Part shown: piece after piece, positions 45,845-57,690 of the stretch
Layout of the letters: each line of letters begins with the position of its first letter
Position numbering within the stretch: position 1 is the stretch's first letter
DNA from: Liolophura sinensis
Taxonomy: Eukaryota; Mollusca; Polyplacophora; Chitonida; Chitonidae
Assembly (NCBI RefSeq): GCF_032854445.1
Contig: NC_088306.1
Span: forward strand, 12,149,386 to 12,209,385
Direction: 5' to 3'
DNA: 60,000 bases
Notes under the pieces: generated by a model
Told to the model about the DNA's origin: nothing
Database searches by the model: none
Seen by the model: the letters and a program-made list of their open reading frames with translations, nothing else
Made by a program: the position numbers and the translations under genes

Positions 45845-46290
45845 CGTACAATATAACATTCATAAATTGATTTATTTTTATCTCTAGTAGTATATGATCT
45901 CACGGCAATATGGTTTTAGAACTGGATGTTAAGAAATTTTGTTATAAAAAACAATGAAGTGTATTCACTGAGACAGCAGTGTAGGCTGTCTTACTGCATG
46001 GAGTTCTCGCCGCACCCCCACGCCCATTTGTTCAGCATCACGCTTATTCTTGAATAATCATGACGTCACCCAGGGCAATGAGTTGTTGGTGCTGAAAACA
46101 GTCTTGTCGAGTTTAAAATTATGAATTAGAAAAAAGTGTTCTAACTGCATTTTCCTTGCATAATACAAACGTACATCATATCAATGTGTACAGCTTATAG
46201 TGTTACGAGTCACTAACGAAATCCAAGTTTGGTAGCAAGTATGGCTGATCTTACACACAGCTGAATATAGGCAACTGACTAAACGAAATA
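45845..46290 (+). repeat. Dispersed repeat family X, copy 3 (most complete)
   Basis: A continuous copy of about 445 bp used as the reference: TTTATTTTTATCTCTAGTAG, ATATGATCTCACGG, GTAGGCTGTCTTACTGCATG, AGTTTAAAATTATGAATTAG, AGTGTTACGAGTCACTAACG and AGCTGAATATAGGCAACTGA. No coding capacity is seen. Confidence 0.82.
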
Positions 46291-46339
46291 GACTACAGTA
46301 ATAAAATGTATGTACCTTAATGCACCACGTCACTTGTCT

Positions 46340-46580
46340 TAAGGCCGATGGCACGGTGGCACGAGGTGAAAGCACGATGGCATGAAGCGATGGTGCGATG
46401 GCACGAAGCGATGGCACGATGTCATGAAGCGATGGTGCGATGACACGATGCTAGATTCGTGCCATCGTGTCATAGCTTCGTGTCATCGTGCAATCACTTC
46501 GTCTCATCGTGCCATCGCTTCGTGCTAACGTACCATCCCTTCGCATCATCGAGCCATCGCTTCTTGCCATTGCTGGGCGA
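46340..46580. repeat. About 20-bp satellite, right block with internal inversion
   Basis: Units run as GATGGCACGAAGC up to about 46452. From there they occur as the reverse complement (GTGCCATCGTGTCATAGCTTC onward, 46457-46560), forming a long imperfect palindrome. Confidence 0.88.
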
Positions 46581-46728
46581 TGGAACAGTCGTACGGTTAT
46601 GGCCTTAGCCTATTTCCATATTTGGCAGATTTGTGTCGTTGGGGATTGTAGTGACACATTTTAGTATAGTGCGAGTGGCCATGCATGCCTAGCAAAGTGA
46701 GCAATGTTGGTGAGATTCACTCGTGTTT

Positions 46729-46910
46729 ACTTATACGGCGCCAACATTATGGGGGAAGGAAACCGAGCAGAGCAGAGGGAAACCCACGACCTCGGGCAGA
46801 CCTTCCCACGTACCACCGGGGAGGAAGCCAGCGTGGGCTGGACTTGAACGCACAGCTATATCGTACTGGTGAGATTCTCGTGGGTCATCACTGAGCCACG
46901 GAGGTCCCAT
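46729..46910 (-). mobile_element. SINE1 with tRNA-like head, 3' end lost
   Basis: On the minus strand it starts with CCGTGGCTCAGTGATGACCC, continues through a degenerate B box and body, and ends at GGCGCCGTATAA before the usual tail. It is more diverged than the TSD-bounded copies. Confidence 0.82.
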
Positions 46911-47464
46911 CCAATTATGCCCAATGTTCTCATACGCCCCGTCCAATATCAGACTTACATGTAAACAGCTTACAACAAGATATGCACTGGAATTATCAGT
47001 TTCATTTTGTACTTGAAGTACTTTCATCAGTTTGCATCCGTTAAATAGAAATAAAACTTGTGTAATGTTAGTCACAATAGCTTCCAAGGATACCCAAAGA
47101 AAAAACAGATAAATAAAATACACCTTGATTTACCTTACCCCTTTCTACGGCATACAGTGCTGATAAAGCTGATATTAAAGTACTATTAAACTGGCCCCCA
47201 TCATATATTTTAGAGGTGAGGGTTTTCATTTCATATCAATATGTGTCTGGTGTATACAAAGTATGTTTATGATAGATAAAGTGTAACATGCTGATAAAAT
47301 CAAGTGTAATTTATGTCTCACCTAATGGACAATGTCAAATCACGCACGACACTAGAAGGCTAGTTAACACCATGCACCATTTATAATGTATACGTCGTAC
47401 TACTTGTTCGCGCAAATTTTATTAAAATGCTGACAGTCAAAGTCAGATTTATTAAATACCTCGG
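46911..47464. other. No gene recognised
   Basis: Nothing supported. Confidence 0.5.
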
Positions 47465-47805
47465 ACTGGTATGAATGAATAATTATGGCCGGATTGGTAT
47501 GGAATAAATGAATGAATAATTATAGCCAGATTGGTATAGAATGAATGAATGAATAATTATGGCCGGATTGGTATGGAATGAATGAATGAACAATTATGGC
47601 CAGATTGGTATGGAATGAATGAATGAATAATTATGGCCAGATTGGTATGGAATGAATGAATGAACAATTATGGCCAGATTGGTATGGAATGAATGAATGA
47701 ATAATTATGGCCAGATTGGTATGGAATGAATGAATGAACAATTATGGCCAGATTGGTATGGAATGAATGAATGAACAATTATGGCCAGATTGACATGGAA
47801 TGAAT
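47465..47805. repeat. 37-bp minisatellite
   Basis: About nine units contain GAATGAATGAATAATTATGG + CCAGATTGGTATG. The GAAT tetramer run inside each unit varies. Confidence 0.96.
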
Positions 47806-50800
47806 GATGTTTATTGGTATGTATAGCTGGTAAAGCCGTATTGTTGACTCAACTACCTTCGCTAATGCATATAGGCACTCATACAAATGGGAAATCTCGT
47901 TATTCGATCCAGGAAATCGGATCATGGGAATCTTCTTCGGATTAAAAGAGGGGTGAAAACAACCATTTTGTTTTTAAAATTATTGTGTTAAAGGAAAAAA
48001 ACAACACCAGGCTAAATGTATAAATGCACCGATGAAATATTCTACAAGAAGCTTAAAACGCATAAATGTTGAGTTTGTGAAGTTGCACAACCGTACGGAA
48101 CCGTAAAAGTGACATGGTTAGAAAAAAATTAACAACTCGCCACGATATGGCTGAGATATTGCCGATGTGGCGTTAAGCCATAATCATAAATTCAAAAAGA
48201 GCCAAAAACACACACACAACTTTCAAAGCGTCATCAATTTTGTTTTTGCACAATTATGCCATGCGCACGAGATTTTTGTTACGTCATGCGCACGAGATCT
48301 TTGTTAATTCTTGCGAACGAGATCTTTATTTAATCGTGTGCACGACTTCACGAAGATCCCATGCGCAATACTGTGTGTTCCAGGTGATCAAAGTTTTCAT
48401 CATATGCTTATCCATTTGGGTTCAAAGGTTTCAGTGCCTAAAATCAAACTTTCCACTTCCTGTTCCTAATGATCGAATTTCCATTGTACTTGACCGAAGT
48501 CTCCATTTCCATAACAAAATAGCAGCCAATCGGATTATTTAGAGGTACAAATATATTAGCCAAATGGGGAAACGGCTCACTGACGGAGGTCCATTAGGAT
48601 GGGGGATCATTCTTTGAATAAGCCAGACACGCAACAAAGTACACTGTCATTCCTCTACATTCGTCTGTTTGCAGGCGTATGTATATTCGATCAATTCAAC
48701 ACTTTTTACCACCAATGTCAGGCAATGAGTCCTACAGAACTAGATGCGATTCAAATTTGCATTTATTCTTGATCAGATTATTAGGTATACGTATTAATAC
48801 GTAAAATATTGACAAAACCACTGAAGGCGATAAATCACATGATTCCGTATCATATGTGTTGTCACTCTGGACTTCCTCTTGCACTTTCACTGTGAACTGT
48901 GCACAAACTACACAGCAAAAACTGATAGGTATATACATATCAAAATAAAACTGCCATTTGACCACTCTAGTAGACACATGCCATACGTTTTTTTTACAAA
49001 ACACCAATGTTTTGAAGAAAACGTGGAAAGGACTTACTGAAAACGTCAATTTTATAAAAAGGATGCCAGGATATGTTTTAACAAAAATATATACATGTAT
49101 AGTTCCACCATGTACATGTAACGCGTTTATGGTATAAGACGTCTGCGTTCAAATAAAAACAGCAAGGCGTTTGCACATGAATGCGTGTGTTTTAACAAAT
49201 ACAAAGCCTTTACTCTACTTTTAAGTTTATTACGTTTTACAATGAGCATAATTCTCTTTTAAGTAAATATGGTCAGAATCTATAACGCTCTGCTGTGTTT
49301 AATTCCGCTTGACCCGAGCCTATAGGGGTCGTATATTCATCGTTTTGAATTAGATCGCCACGTTGGATATATAAACAGTTGCAATCTAAGTGCAGCTGAG
49401 ATACATATTTTATTATCGATAACTTTTATACTAACATCGATCATAATACTGAATTCACTCATTCGACTTGATCATGCCTTGTGTCTTTCCAACATCCTTG
49501 AAAACTGCTGACTGCTTCTCTTTGCATTATTCCGTCCGCCTAATTTCGTAGCTCACATACTTTTTATTTGTCGTTTGGGGAATTGGTCTTGCGATTATTT
49601 GACCTGGAACGTCCATATTGGTTGACGGCTGGTATACGAACATCTGTTTCGACACATAGATTCTTCCTGCGAATCAAGCTGTCGATAGTCCAGCCACGAC
49701 TTCATGTCATAAGGTTTTTCAGATGTACCTGGTGAAGGGCTGTGGCTTCCATCGAGCTGCCCCTGATTTCACATCCACTATAATGGCCAATATTATACTA
49801 GTGCAATGTTACTGCGCAGGTGTATACGGCAAAAAATATCAGTTCAAAAGCTCCATTGTCAGGTCTTTCGGCCGTTGAAGGTTTTGTTTCAAGGGAGAAG
49901 ACTCGAAAACTCAAACACGGACTGGAAAAAATGTGCTGCGCATTTGTGCTCAGTTACTTCCCCTTGGCCAGACATTCCGTCAGTCTGCTTCACCTGCAGG
50001 CCTGGGTCTGACTCGGTGTTTCCCGGTGGCTAGATGATAGTTGTCCTCCAAACCCAGACTTGATATTTACAAAGTTTATGACTCATTCCCTGAACCCATG
50101 GACAGATAATCCCAGCTCATCACTTCTTGTCCTTGCCACGTTTATTCCCGCAACTCTGCATACGAGCTGCATGTGTGGATCGCGTAACTACTAAACCAAT
50201 CTCACCGACACAATATATCAGCGACGCCGAGGAAGAACCTCATCCTTGACAGATTAATTTTGTATGATGGATAATATGTGATGAGCTTGTCGAAGCCATA
50301 TGCGATTACTGAGGCCTATGTGCGTGTGTTAAACTAAGAAGTCAGATTGTCCTGTCTGTGTCGACCTGGCCAGGGCACTGCGTACATGTATCCCAGACCC
50401 CCCTCCCTCCTACTGCCCCCAACTCCCAACACATACAGCCACAATCTTCTCTCCATGTCTGTTTCAACGGTTCCGTGTACGCGTGAGACAATCCCCTACA
50501 GACAACACACCTGAGCCGTGCCTGACCGACGCCTAGCTAACGGGACCGCCAGACACTTGTTTGAAGTTCACCGCTCCGGTCAGGTAAAATACAGGTAACC
50601 TAATTAAGACCTTGGCAGAGGTAGAGAACTGCATCATGGGGCCGGGAAACAATGATGACAAAAACAAAAAAAGAAGAAAAAAAACTACCACAACCACTGT
50701 TGTTTTTCAAGAAAGAAATTAAATCGGCAGGCGCTGTCTTTGGTGAAAATGTCAGGTAAGTTTTAGACCTGTATGATTTATTTGATTTATACATAAATTT

Positions 50801-50994
50801 CTTTTCACTTTTTACGGTAGAGGTCAGTGGGTTGCTGAAACCGAAATGTATTTGTAAACCATCAACCATTGTTAAGTTACTGACGAGCTTTTTCACGGAT
50901 AGCCTATGCACACTGGAGGAAGTCGCGTGGTCTTCCACAAGCACCTGAATCCCATGAGCCTTGTCGACAGCTTATTGTCACCAACGTCCCAGTG
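47806..50994. other. Intergenic; SINE tail fragment and a short array
   Basis: At 48133-48195 the sequence ATATGGCTGAGATATTGCCG + ATGTGGCGTTAAGCCATAAT resembles a SINE 3' tail and recurs at 55566-55640. At 48250-48345 about four units of CATGCGCACGAGATCTTTGT occur. No gene is supported in the rest. Confidence 0.5.
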
Positions 50995-51004
50995 TGATGG
51001 AGGA

Positions 51005-51047
51005 TTTATTTATTTATTTGATTGGTGTTTTACGCCCTACTCAAGAA
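51005..51047 (-). mobile_element. 43-bp SINE1 3' end with perfect TSD
   Basis: Only the last 43 bp of SINE1 (from TTCTTGAG to the TAAATAAATAAA tail on the minus strand) is inserted. TGATGGAGGA repeats at 50995-51004 and 51048-51057. Confidence 0.93.
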
Positions 51048-51060
51048 TGATGGAGGATGA

Positions 51061-51153
51061 CTCCACAAATTCCGTGCCCTAGACCGGGATTGAACCTGTA
51101 CCTCGTGTGTCCATGAGATTAAATGACAAGCGACTTAATCACTCCGTTGGTAA
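51061..51153 (-). pseudogene. tRNA-derived segment (Ser/Leu-like)
   Basis: On the minus strand GGAGTGATTAAGTCGCTTG (A box region) is followed by a B box, GGTTCAATCCC, with spacing like a type II tRNA. The ends do not pair as an acceptor stem, so it is a tRNA pseudogene or SINE head. Confidence 0.55.
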
Positions 51154-52326
51154 CATATATACAATAAAATTTCATCCTGCTTGCTACGGTCCTGTATAGC
51201 AGCTCACATGGACCCAGTTGAAAGGGTGATATATTTCATTTAAAGTTAAGACTGGATATGAACATAGGACAGGCGTTATGCATTAGTCTTTTAATCTAAC
51301 ATTATGTGTATTATCGACTGATAAATGTTCATATCCCAAATACTAGATAAACTATTACTGCAAATAGCTTACGTTAACACCTGATGCTATTTATCATTCT
51401 TTGATCTAAATTATATGTACGATGAGTGTGCATTTTTTACACATGAAATAAAGTGTTGCTTAAAGCAAAATATTTAAACTACACCTTTGAACATATATTG
51501 GTTAGTGTGAATACATCTTGAAATCATTTTGAGATAATAGATGAAATTGACAGAAAAGCAAATCGTTCAGTTCACAATGACTAAACATCAATACTATCAT
51601 TTCGAAATCAAGCGTATTCATGTTTACGCCACTTAATTTAATGATCCAAAGAATAATTTAAATTTTTGTTGCCAGGGGCATTAACTTTGTGTGAAGTGTA
51701 ATGGTTTTTTTCTGGTCAATTTGAACACGTATACGTCTACAGTCAGCATATTCAGTTATACCTGAAAGCCTTTAGTAAAAAAAAAAAAAAAAATTCATTT
51801 CACTTCTTTACTTGATGCAGTGTAACTCAGATTTGCTGTAGGTTGTACATATCTCATTGTTTTCTTGACCATAAAGACTGCTGGTAATATCTTGTCCTCG
51901 ATATGCAGGTAGTCGCATGGTGTATATTGCTATAATGTGGCGTATATAAGACTGGCTTAAACAACATTTTTTTTTAAAAACACGTGAAATTAATCAATGT
52001 AAATTATAGCATATGGCTGAAGCATTCTTACAATACTTGTAGACTTCTTAAAACATGCAGATTTCCAGCCATCGCTCCATCGGCCCATTACTTCTTGCAT
52101 CGCCCATGCGAATTCGCCCCATGCATTGCCACATCACACCTATGCTCCTTTCATCGTTCCATTGCTCATCTCATCACGCCGTCGTCCCATTTGACTTAAA
52201 GTTTACTAACCCACCCACCCACGATGCGACCGATCTTTGTAATCATATTTTTATGAAATCTTTACAGGCACATAGGAGTTTTATGTTAATTGGATGAGCT
52301 ATATGGTAATGATGATGATGATGATA

Positions 52327-52361
<35 letters not shown>

Positions 52362-54044
52362 AATATAACATCCTAAAAAAGATTGATTAATGTTTTACAG
52401 TTAGACAGTTGTAGACTCGAAAAACAATTATCTAACACTACATGACAAAACTTGGAAATTAAATGCATCACGCAGGGATGGTGTCCGATTCCAGTTGATG
52501 TCTTATCCGGGGTGATTTTGTGACAAGAAATTCTACGCATATATTAATTTGAAAAATAGCTGAATTAATAATATAAAACAATGACCGCGTTGTACAGTTG
52601 CAACAAGGCACAAAAAATCGACCGCCATATACTTTGTCCTTATGCCCTTAAAGCATCGTTGATTCGTTTGATGCTATATCCAAGAAGATAAATAGGTTAA
52701 TGCTTTCCTCTTTTATTATTATGCTTCACCTGGGGTAAAGTAGTGAAATGGGATTTCATGCAGAAGCTGAAGACGAATCGCAGCCGGTACTTAATGTCAC
52801 TTTACGGCGTATTTACGGCTCTGTTTGCCTCAATTTTATTAACGCTGTCAACTTCTGAGCTTAATTGAACGTAATAAAATATTAATTAAATGGCTTGGGA
52901 GACGGCCAGTGTCATGCCATGGGCGGTTGGCTCTAGTACGGGATACGAGGAAGCCACAGAGTTAACACTTGCCTATAAGATAACGCCGCCACAGAGTCGT
53001 GTACGCCATGCCGCGGTGAATTTATCTGCGCGATTGTGTCAAATGACAGTCGCTTTATAACACAGGTACGGCGGATAATTGACAAGCGAAACATACATAG
53101 TTAATGAGCGGCAAAAACTGTAGACGTGATCTCGTCTGGGATTTATTCAAATGCCGTCATCAGCCGACCCTGTTAGTCAATGTGACAGGCGCACTGAGCA
53201 TGCCATGTAACGGTGTGCAATATACCATCAAGCTACTGACAGTTTTGCAACAATATAGCGTACAAATTCATTGTGTGTACGTTTTGGTCTGGGGTAAACT
53301 GTGTTTACCTTTTAATGACGGGGACACACGAGGCGCTGGTTCAAAACTGGTCTTCGGCGGGCCGTAAATCTGTAGATTGCTTTCACTGTTTCCTGGAGCC
53401 TGGCAACAATAATAACAGGGATTCGAACCACGGAGAAGAAAACATAAAAAACGATGCCAAAATTAGCTGAAAGACCGAGAAAACTTATTTGCAAGTATGG
53501 TCATTAATATTTTTTTCTATTTTTGCTTTCATGGCATTCAAGGACATCGTGACCATGCCATAGTATGATCCTTTCATTAAGGCGACAAAAGTAAAAACTC
53601 AAAACATACAATGGATGTTAATTGGCAGTAAACGTTTCGTTCTGGCGAAGATGGACAGCTTAATCAGCTCAGAGACAAGCCCTTGTCAGTGTGTACATGC
53701 GTATTCGCATATCCATGCAGGGATCTCTCAATGCGTCGGAAGGTTTGTTGCGTACTTGACGAGATCAGATGGTTTTATATGGCCCTCCCCGGTTTCATCC
53801 ATACTAACACCTGACAGTTAATTCTGTTCGAAAAGTTCAATAAACATTTTTCAAAGAGAAGAATTAATACTAAGCTAGCATTATTTGTGTAAGTGTATCG
53901 GTTTCTACGATGAATATTAGTAAGGCGTATAAAGGTAAACACTGTGTAAGATTGTTCTATACATTGAATATGTGTTGTGAAGTGAAGGCCCCCAGATAGT
54001 CAGAAGTTCATCATCATTTAAGAAATCATTACAGTGCCTAAGTA
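51154..54044. other. Intergenic, no gene recognised
   Basis: Contains a poly-A run at 51777-51793, a (GAT)n microsatellite at about 52305-52362, and TAAT-rich sequence at 52860-52890. No exon is supported. Confidence 0.5.
52305..52362. repeat. (GAT)n microsatellite
   Basis: Trinucleotide ATG/GAT repeat with two interruptions. Confidence 0.97.
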
Positions 54045-54365
54045 CGGTAAACGTATCGTATGATCACACCGTGCATCCATGTGATCCTTTTCATCGTATC
54101 GTATGGTCACACCGTGCATGTATGTCATCCTTTTCATCGTATTGTATAATCACACCGTGCATGCATATAATCCTTTTCATCGTATCGTGTGATCACACCA
54201 TGCATGTATGTGATCCTTTTCGTCGTATTGTATGATCACACCATGCATGTATGTGATCCTTTTCGTCGTATCGTATGGTCACACTGTGCATGTATCTGAT
54301 CCTTTTCGTGGTATTGTATGATCGCACCATGCATGCATGTGATCCTTTTCATCGTATCGTGTGGT
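54045..54365. repeat. 43-bp minisatellite
   Basis: About seven units contain GATCACACCGTGCATGCATG + TGATCCTTTTCATCGTATCG. Diverged relatives continue to about 54560. Confidence 0.93.
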
Positions 54366-54704
54366 CGTAAAGCTACAGTTGCGCCATTGTAGGCGTGTTG
54401 TATGAAAGCAATCCAGTAATCTTGCAATCCCGTTGTGTGGTCGCATAGAGCACTCGTGCCATCTTGCTAACCACACATTGTATAACCACATCAAGCAATC
54501 CTGATCACATGGAGCAATCCTGTCAATATCGTGCTGTATAATCATGTTGTATGATCCTGCCACTGTTGTATGATCTTATGATCAACCACGCTCGTGCATC
54601 TGACCGTTCGCGTCGTCGTTAAGTTTTTTCCATCAACATGGAATGCATTTCAGTACGTCTCATGTGAGAAAGTTCGCTAGTAAAGTAAGTATCAGAGATT
54701 TACC

Positions 54705-54802
54705 CTCGACACTGGGCTTTCTTCCTCCCATAAAACTGCCCACCATCGTATAAGTAAAATTTTTGGATCTGGCGTTTAACAACAATCAAATAAATAAATA
54801 AT
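54705..54802 (+). mobile_element. SINE1 3' fragment
   Basis: Plus-orientation SINE1 3' end, diverged: CATCGTATAAGTAAAATTTT, then GGCGTTTAAC and CAATCAAATAAATAAATAA. Confidence 0.8.
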
Positions 54803-55565
54803 TGTCAATATATGAATTTTAATATGAATACAGGCCATCGTGCCTGGCTTATAGGCTAATTACATTTAATATGGAAAATGAGAGTTACAGATTTGTAGAG
54901 TTATGATTTTAAAAGTAAAGTAAGTTTAACAGTTTGACCGCCGTATTTAAAACAGGACCTTCACAGCACAACGTTTTTGTGTAAACACATTTAAAGTACA
55001 TGTGAACCGAAAAGATGGCCGTCAAAAAGTAAACACACATTAAAGCTCGATGACTTGACGAAAATAGATATTTACTTCCATTCATTATTTGCTGAAAAAA
55101 TGTTCCTTGTTTGTCCAAACTTGACGTAGAACTATTTTTAACATTTTATGTAAACGTTAATGCTTGGCAGGCAGACTTTGAAAACATTTAATCCTCTTTA
55201 ACATAGCCGATGTCATGTAAATTTAACACACCACCGTCATCATCAACGCTTCTGTGGTGTGGTCCGACAATAAACGAACAAAATTCCAATCCATTTCACA
55301 AAGTGTTCACTTGAATCAAAATTTAAAACGTGATTTAAGCGCTTATTTTGGATCCCACATGCAAGAAGTAAAATTACTGAAAAATAGTAAGAATATCGTT
55401 TTTACAGTTTGAAGTCTCCTGACCTATAAACTACCATGAAAGTGAAATTTTAAATTTTCATTTAGATAAAAAGTCGCTTTGTATCATTGTTCTCCGATTA
55501 TTCTATTAATGATCTATGATTGATCTTCTTTTTTCACATGTATCTATTCAGAATCTTAGCAAGAT
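54803..55565. other. No gene recognised
   Basis: Nothing supported. Confidence 0.5.
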
Positions 55566-55640
55566 TTGTCGCCAGTAAATGGCTGAAGTATTGCCGATGT
55601 GCCGTTAAATCATAATCATTCACGCATTCATTCGCAAGAC
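55566..55640 (+). mobile_element. SINE 3' tail fragment
   Basis: ATGGCTGAAGTATTGCCGAT + GTGCCGTTAAATCATAATCA, then CATTCA repeats. It matches the fragment at 48133-48195. The parent SINE family is not present in full here. Confidence 0.6.
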
Positions 55641-55667
55641 TTAAAAGAAAGGACATCACGAGGCCAA

Positions 55668-55668
<1 letters not shown>

Positions 55669-55746
<78 letters not shown>
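55669..55746. repeat. (TA)n microsatellite
   Basis: About 78 bp of uninterrupted TA. Confidence 0.98.
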
Positions 55747-55747
<1 letters not shown>

Positions 55748-56269
55748 ATCGATAAACTATCCCTTATGAGGTTTAAATTGGAAACCTTTAATTTGAATAT
55801 TGTAAACCTAATGTTAGAAGTTTGTATAGGGATGTATATGGAACTGGTGGTATTTAGTACAGAGCGTAATGTTCTGACATAGGCTTTTCAAGAAAGAACA
55901 GATCAGCTCGTGTATGTTTGAGTTGCGTGCAATATCTCCGCCAGCAATTTCTCAGTATCGAAATGTCACAGTGGTAATTTTAATTTAGTACCGTTTACAG
56001 TTGGTTGTATTTATTTATTTATGCACTTATTTGCTTATAAATATGTCAGTGCCTTACAGTGTGTTCAGTATTCGCAGGTGAATTTGGTCAGTCCGATAGA
56101 TTGTACGACTGACAGTGGGTATAACCTTCGATCAGTTTGTGTCGCTGTCCTTTTCTCGATCTGCCAGGTAGCGAATGTATTAAACTGCCTGTGCCGGTAT
56201 GTAGCTGTCGCCGATTTTTTGCTTGACTTTCTTTTTGTCGGTCTGTTCCCTAGATTATATAAACTGTCC

Positions 56270-57690
56270 ATGTTATAGCTATGACCGATTTGTTTGCCCG
56301 ACTGTCCTTTTGTCAGTCTTCTGGATAATTTACTTTGCCCACTGTCCATGTCAGTATAGCCGTCACATATTTGTTTGTCTGACTGTCCTTTAGACGATCT
56401 TTTGGATAACTTACTTTGCCCACTGTCCATGTCGGTATAGCCGTCACTGATTTGTTTGTCTGACTGTCCTTTAGACGAACTTATGGATAACTTACTTTGC
56501 CCCTGTCCATGTCAGTATAGCCGTCACTGATTTGTTTGTCTGACTGTCCTTTAGACGATCTTCTGGATAACTTACTTTGCCCACTGTTCATGTCAGTATA
56601 GCCGTCAATGATTTGTTTGTCTGACTGTCCTTTAGACGATCTTCTGGATAACTTACTTTGCCCACTGTTCATGTCAGTATAGCCGTCAATGATTTGTTTG
56701 TCTGACTGTCCTTTAGACGATCTTCTGGATAACTTACTTTGCCCACTGTCCATGTCGGTATAGCCGTCACTGATTTGTTTGTCTGACTGTCCTTTAGACG
56801 AACTTATGGATAAATTACTTTGCCCACTGTCCATGTCGGTATAGCCGTCACTGATTTGTTTGTCTGACTGTCCTTTAGACGAACTTATGGATAACTTACT
56901 TTGCCCACTGTCCATGTCGGTATAGCCGTCACTGATTTGTTTGTCTGACTGTCCTTTAGACGAACTTATGGATAAATTACTTTGCCCACTGTCCATGTCG
57001 GTATAGCCGTCACTGATTTGTTTGTCTGACTGTCCTTTAGACGAACTTATGGATAACTTACTTTGCCCACTGTCCATGTCGGTATAGCCGTCACTGATTT
57101 GTTTGTCTGACTGTCCTTTAGACGAACTTATGGATAAATTACTTTGCCCACTGTCCATGTCGGTATAGCCGTCACTGATTTGTTTGTCTGACTGTCCTTT
57201 AGACGAACTTATGGATAACTTACTTTGCCCACTGTCCATGTCAGTGTAGCCGTCAATGATTTGTTTGACTGTCCTTTAGACGAACTTATGGATAACTTAC
57301 TTTGCCCCCTGTCCATGTCAGTATAGCCGTCAATGATTTGTTTGTCTGACTGTCCTTTAGACGATCTTCTGGATAACTTACTTTGCCCCCTGTCCATGTC
57401 AGTATAGCCGTCAATGATTTGTTTGTCTGACTGTCCTTTAGACGATCTTCTGGATAACTTACTTGCCCCCTGTCCATGTCGGTATAGCCGTCAATGATTT
57501 GTTTGTCTGACTGTCCTTTAGACGATCTTCTGGATAACTTACATTCCCCACTGTTCATGACAGTATAGCCGTCAGTGATTTGTTGGTCTGACTGTCCAGT
57601 AGTGGATCTTCTGGATAACCTACTCTGCTCACTGTCCGAGTTAGTATAGCCAAGACCGATATGTCTGACTGGTTGTCCTTTTGTCGATCT
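56270..57690. repeat. 81-bp minisatellite with 162-bp higher-order unit
   Basis: About seventeen units contain GATTTGTTTGTCTGACTGTC + CTTTAGACGA then TGGATAACTTACTTTGCCCA. In the centre, units alternate between ATAACTTAC and ATAAATTAC, giving a 162-bp period. The minus strand stays open for 252 codons (56481-57239) as a hydrophilic 27-residue repeat, but frameshifting indels at both edges and no flanking gene argue against coding. Confidence 0.95.

Noticed and set aside
52860-53100. TAAT-rich, GC-mixed stretch as a conserved enhancer
   Set aside because: Homeodomain-like sites are expected by chance in AT-rich DNA; no conservation evidence can be given from one sequence.
56065-57558. Minus-strand frames of 62-252 codons with 27-residue repeats as a gene
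   Set aside because: Frames break at the diverged edges of the 81-bp array, and no non-repetitive coding part or splice-linked exon is seen. Kept only as a low-probability finding.
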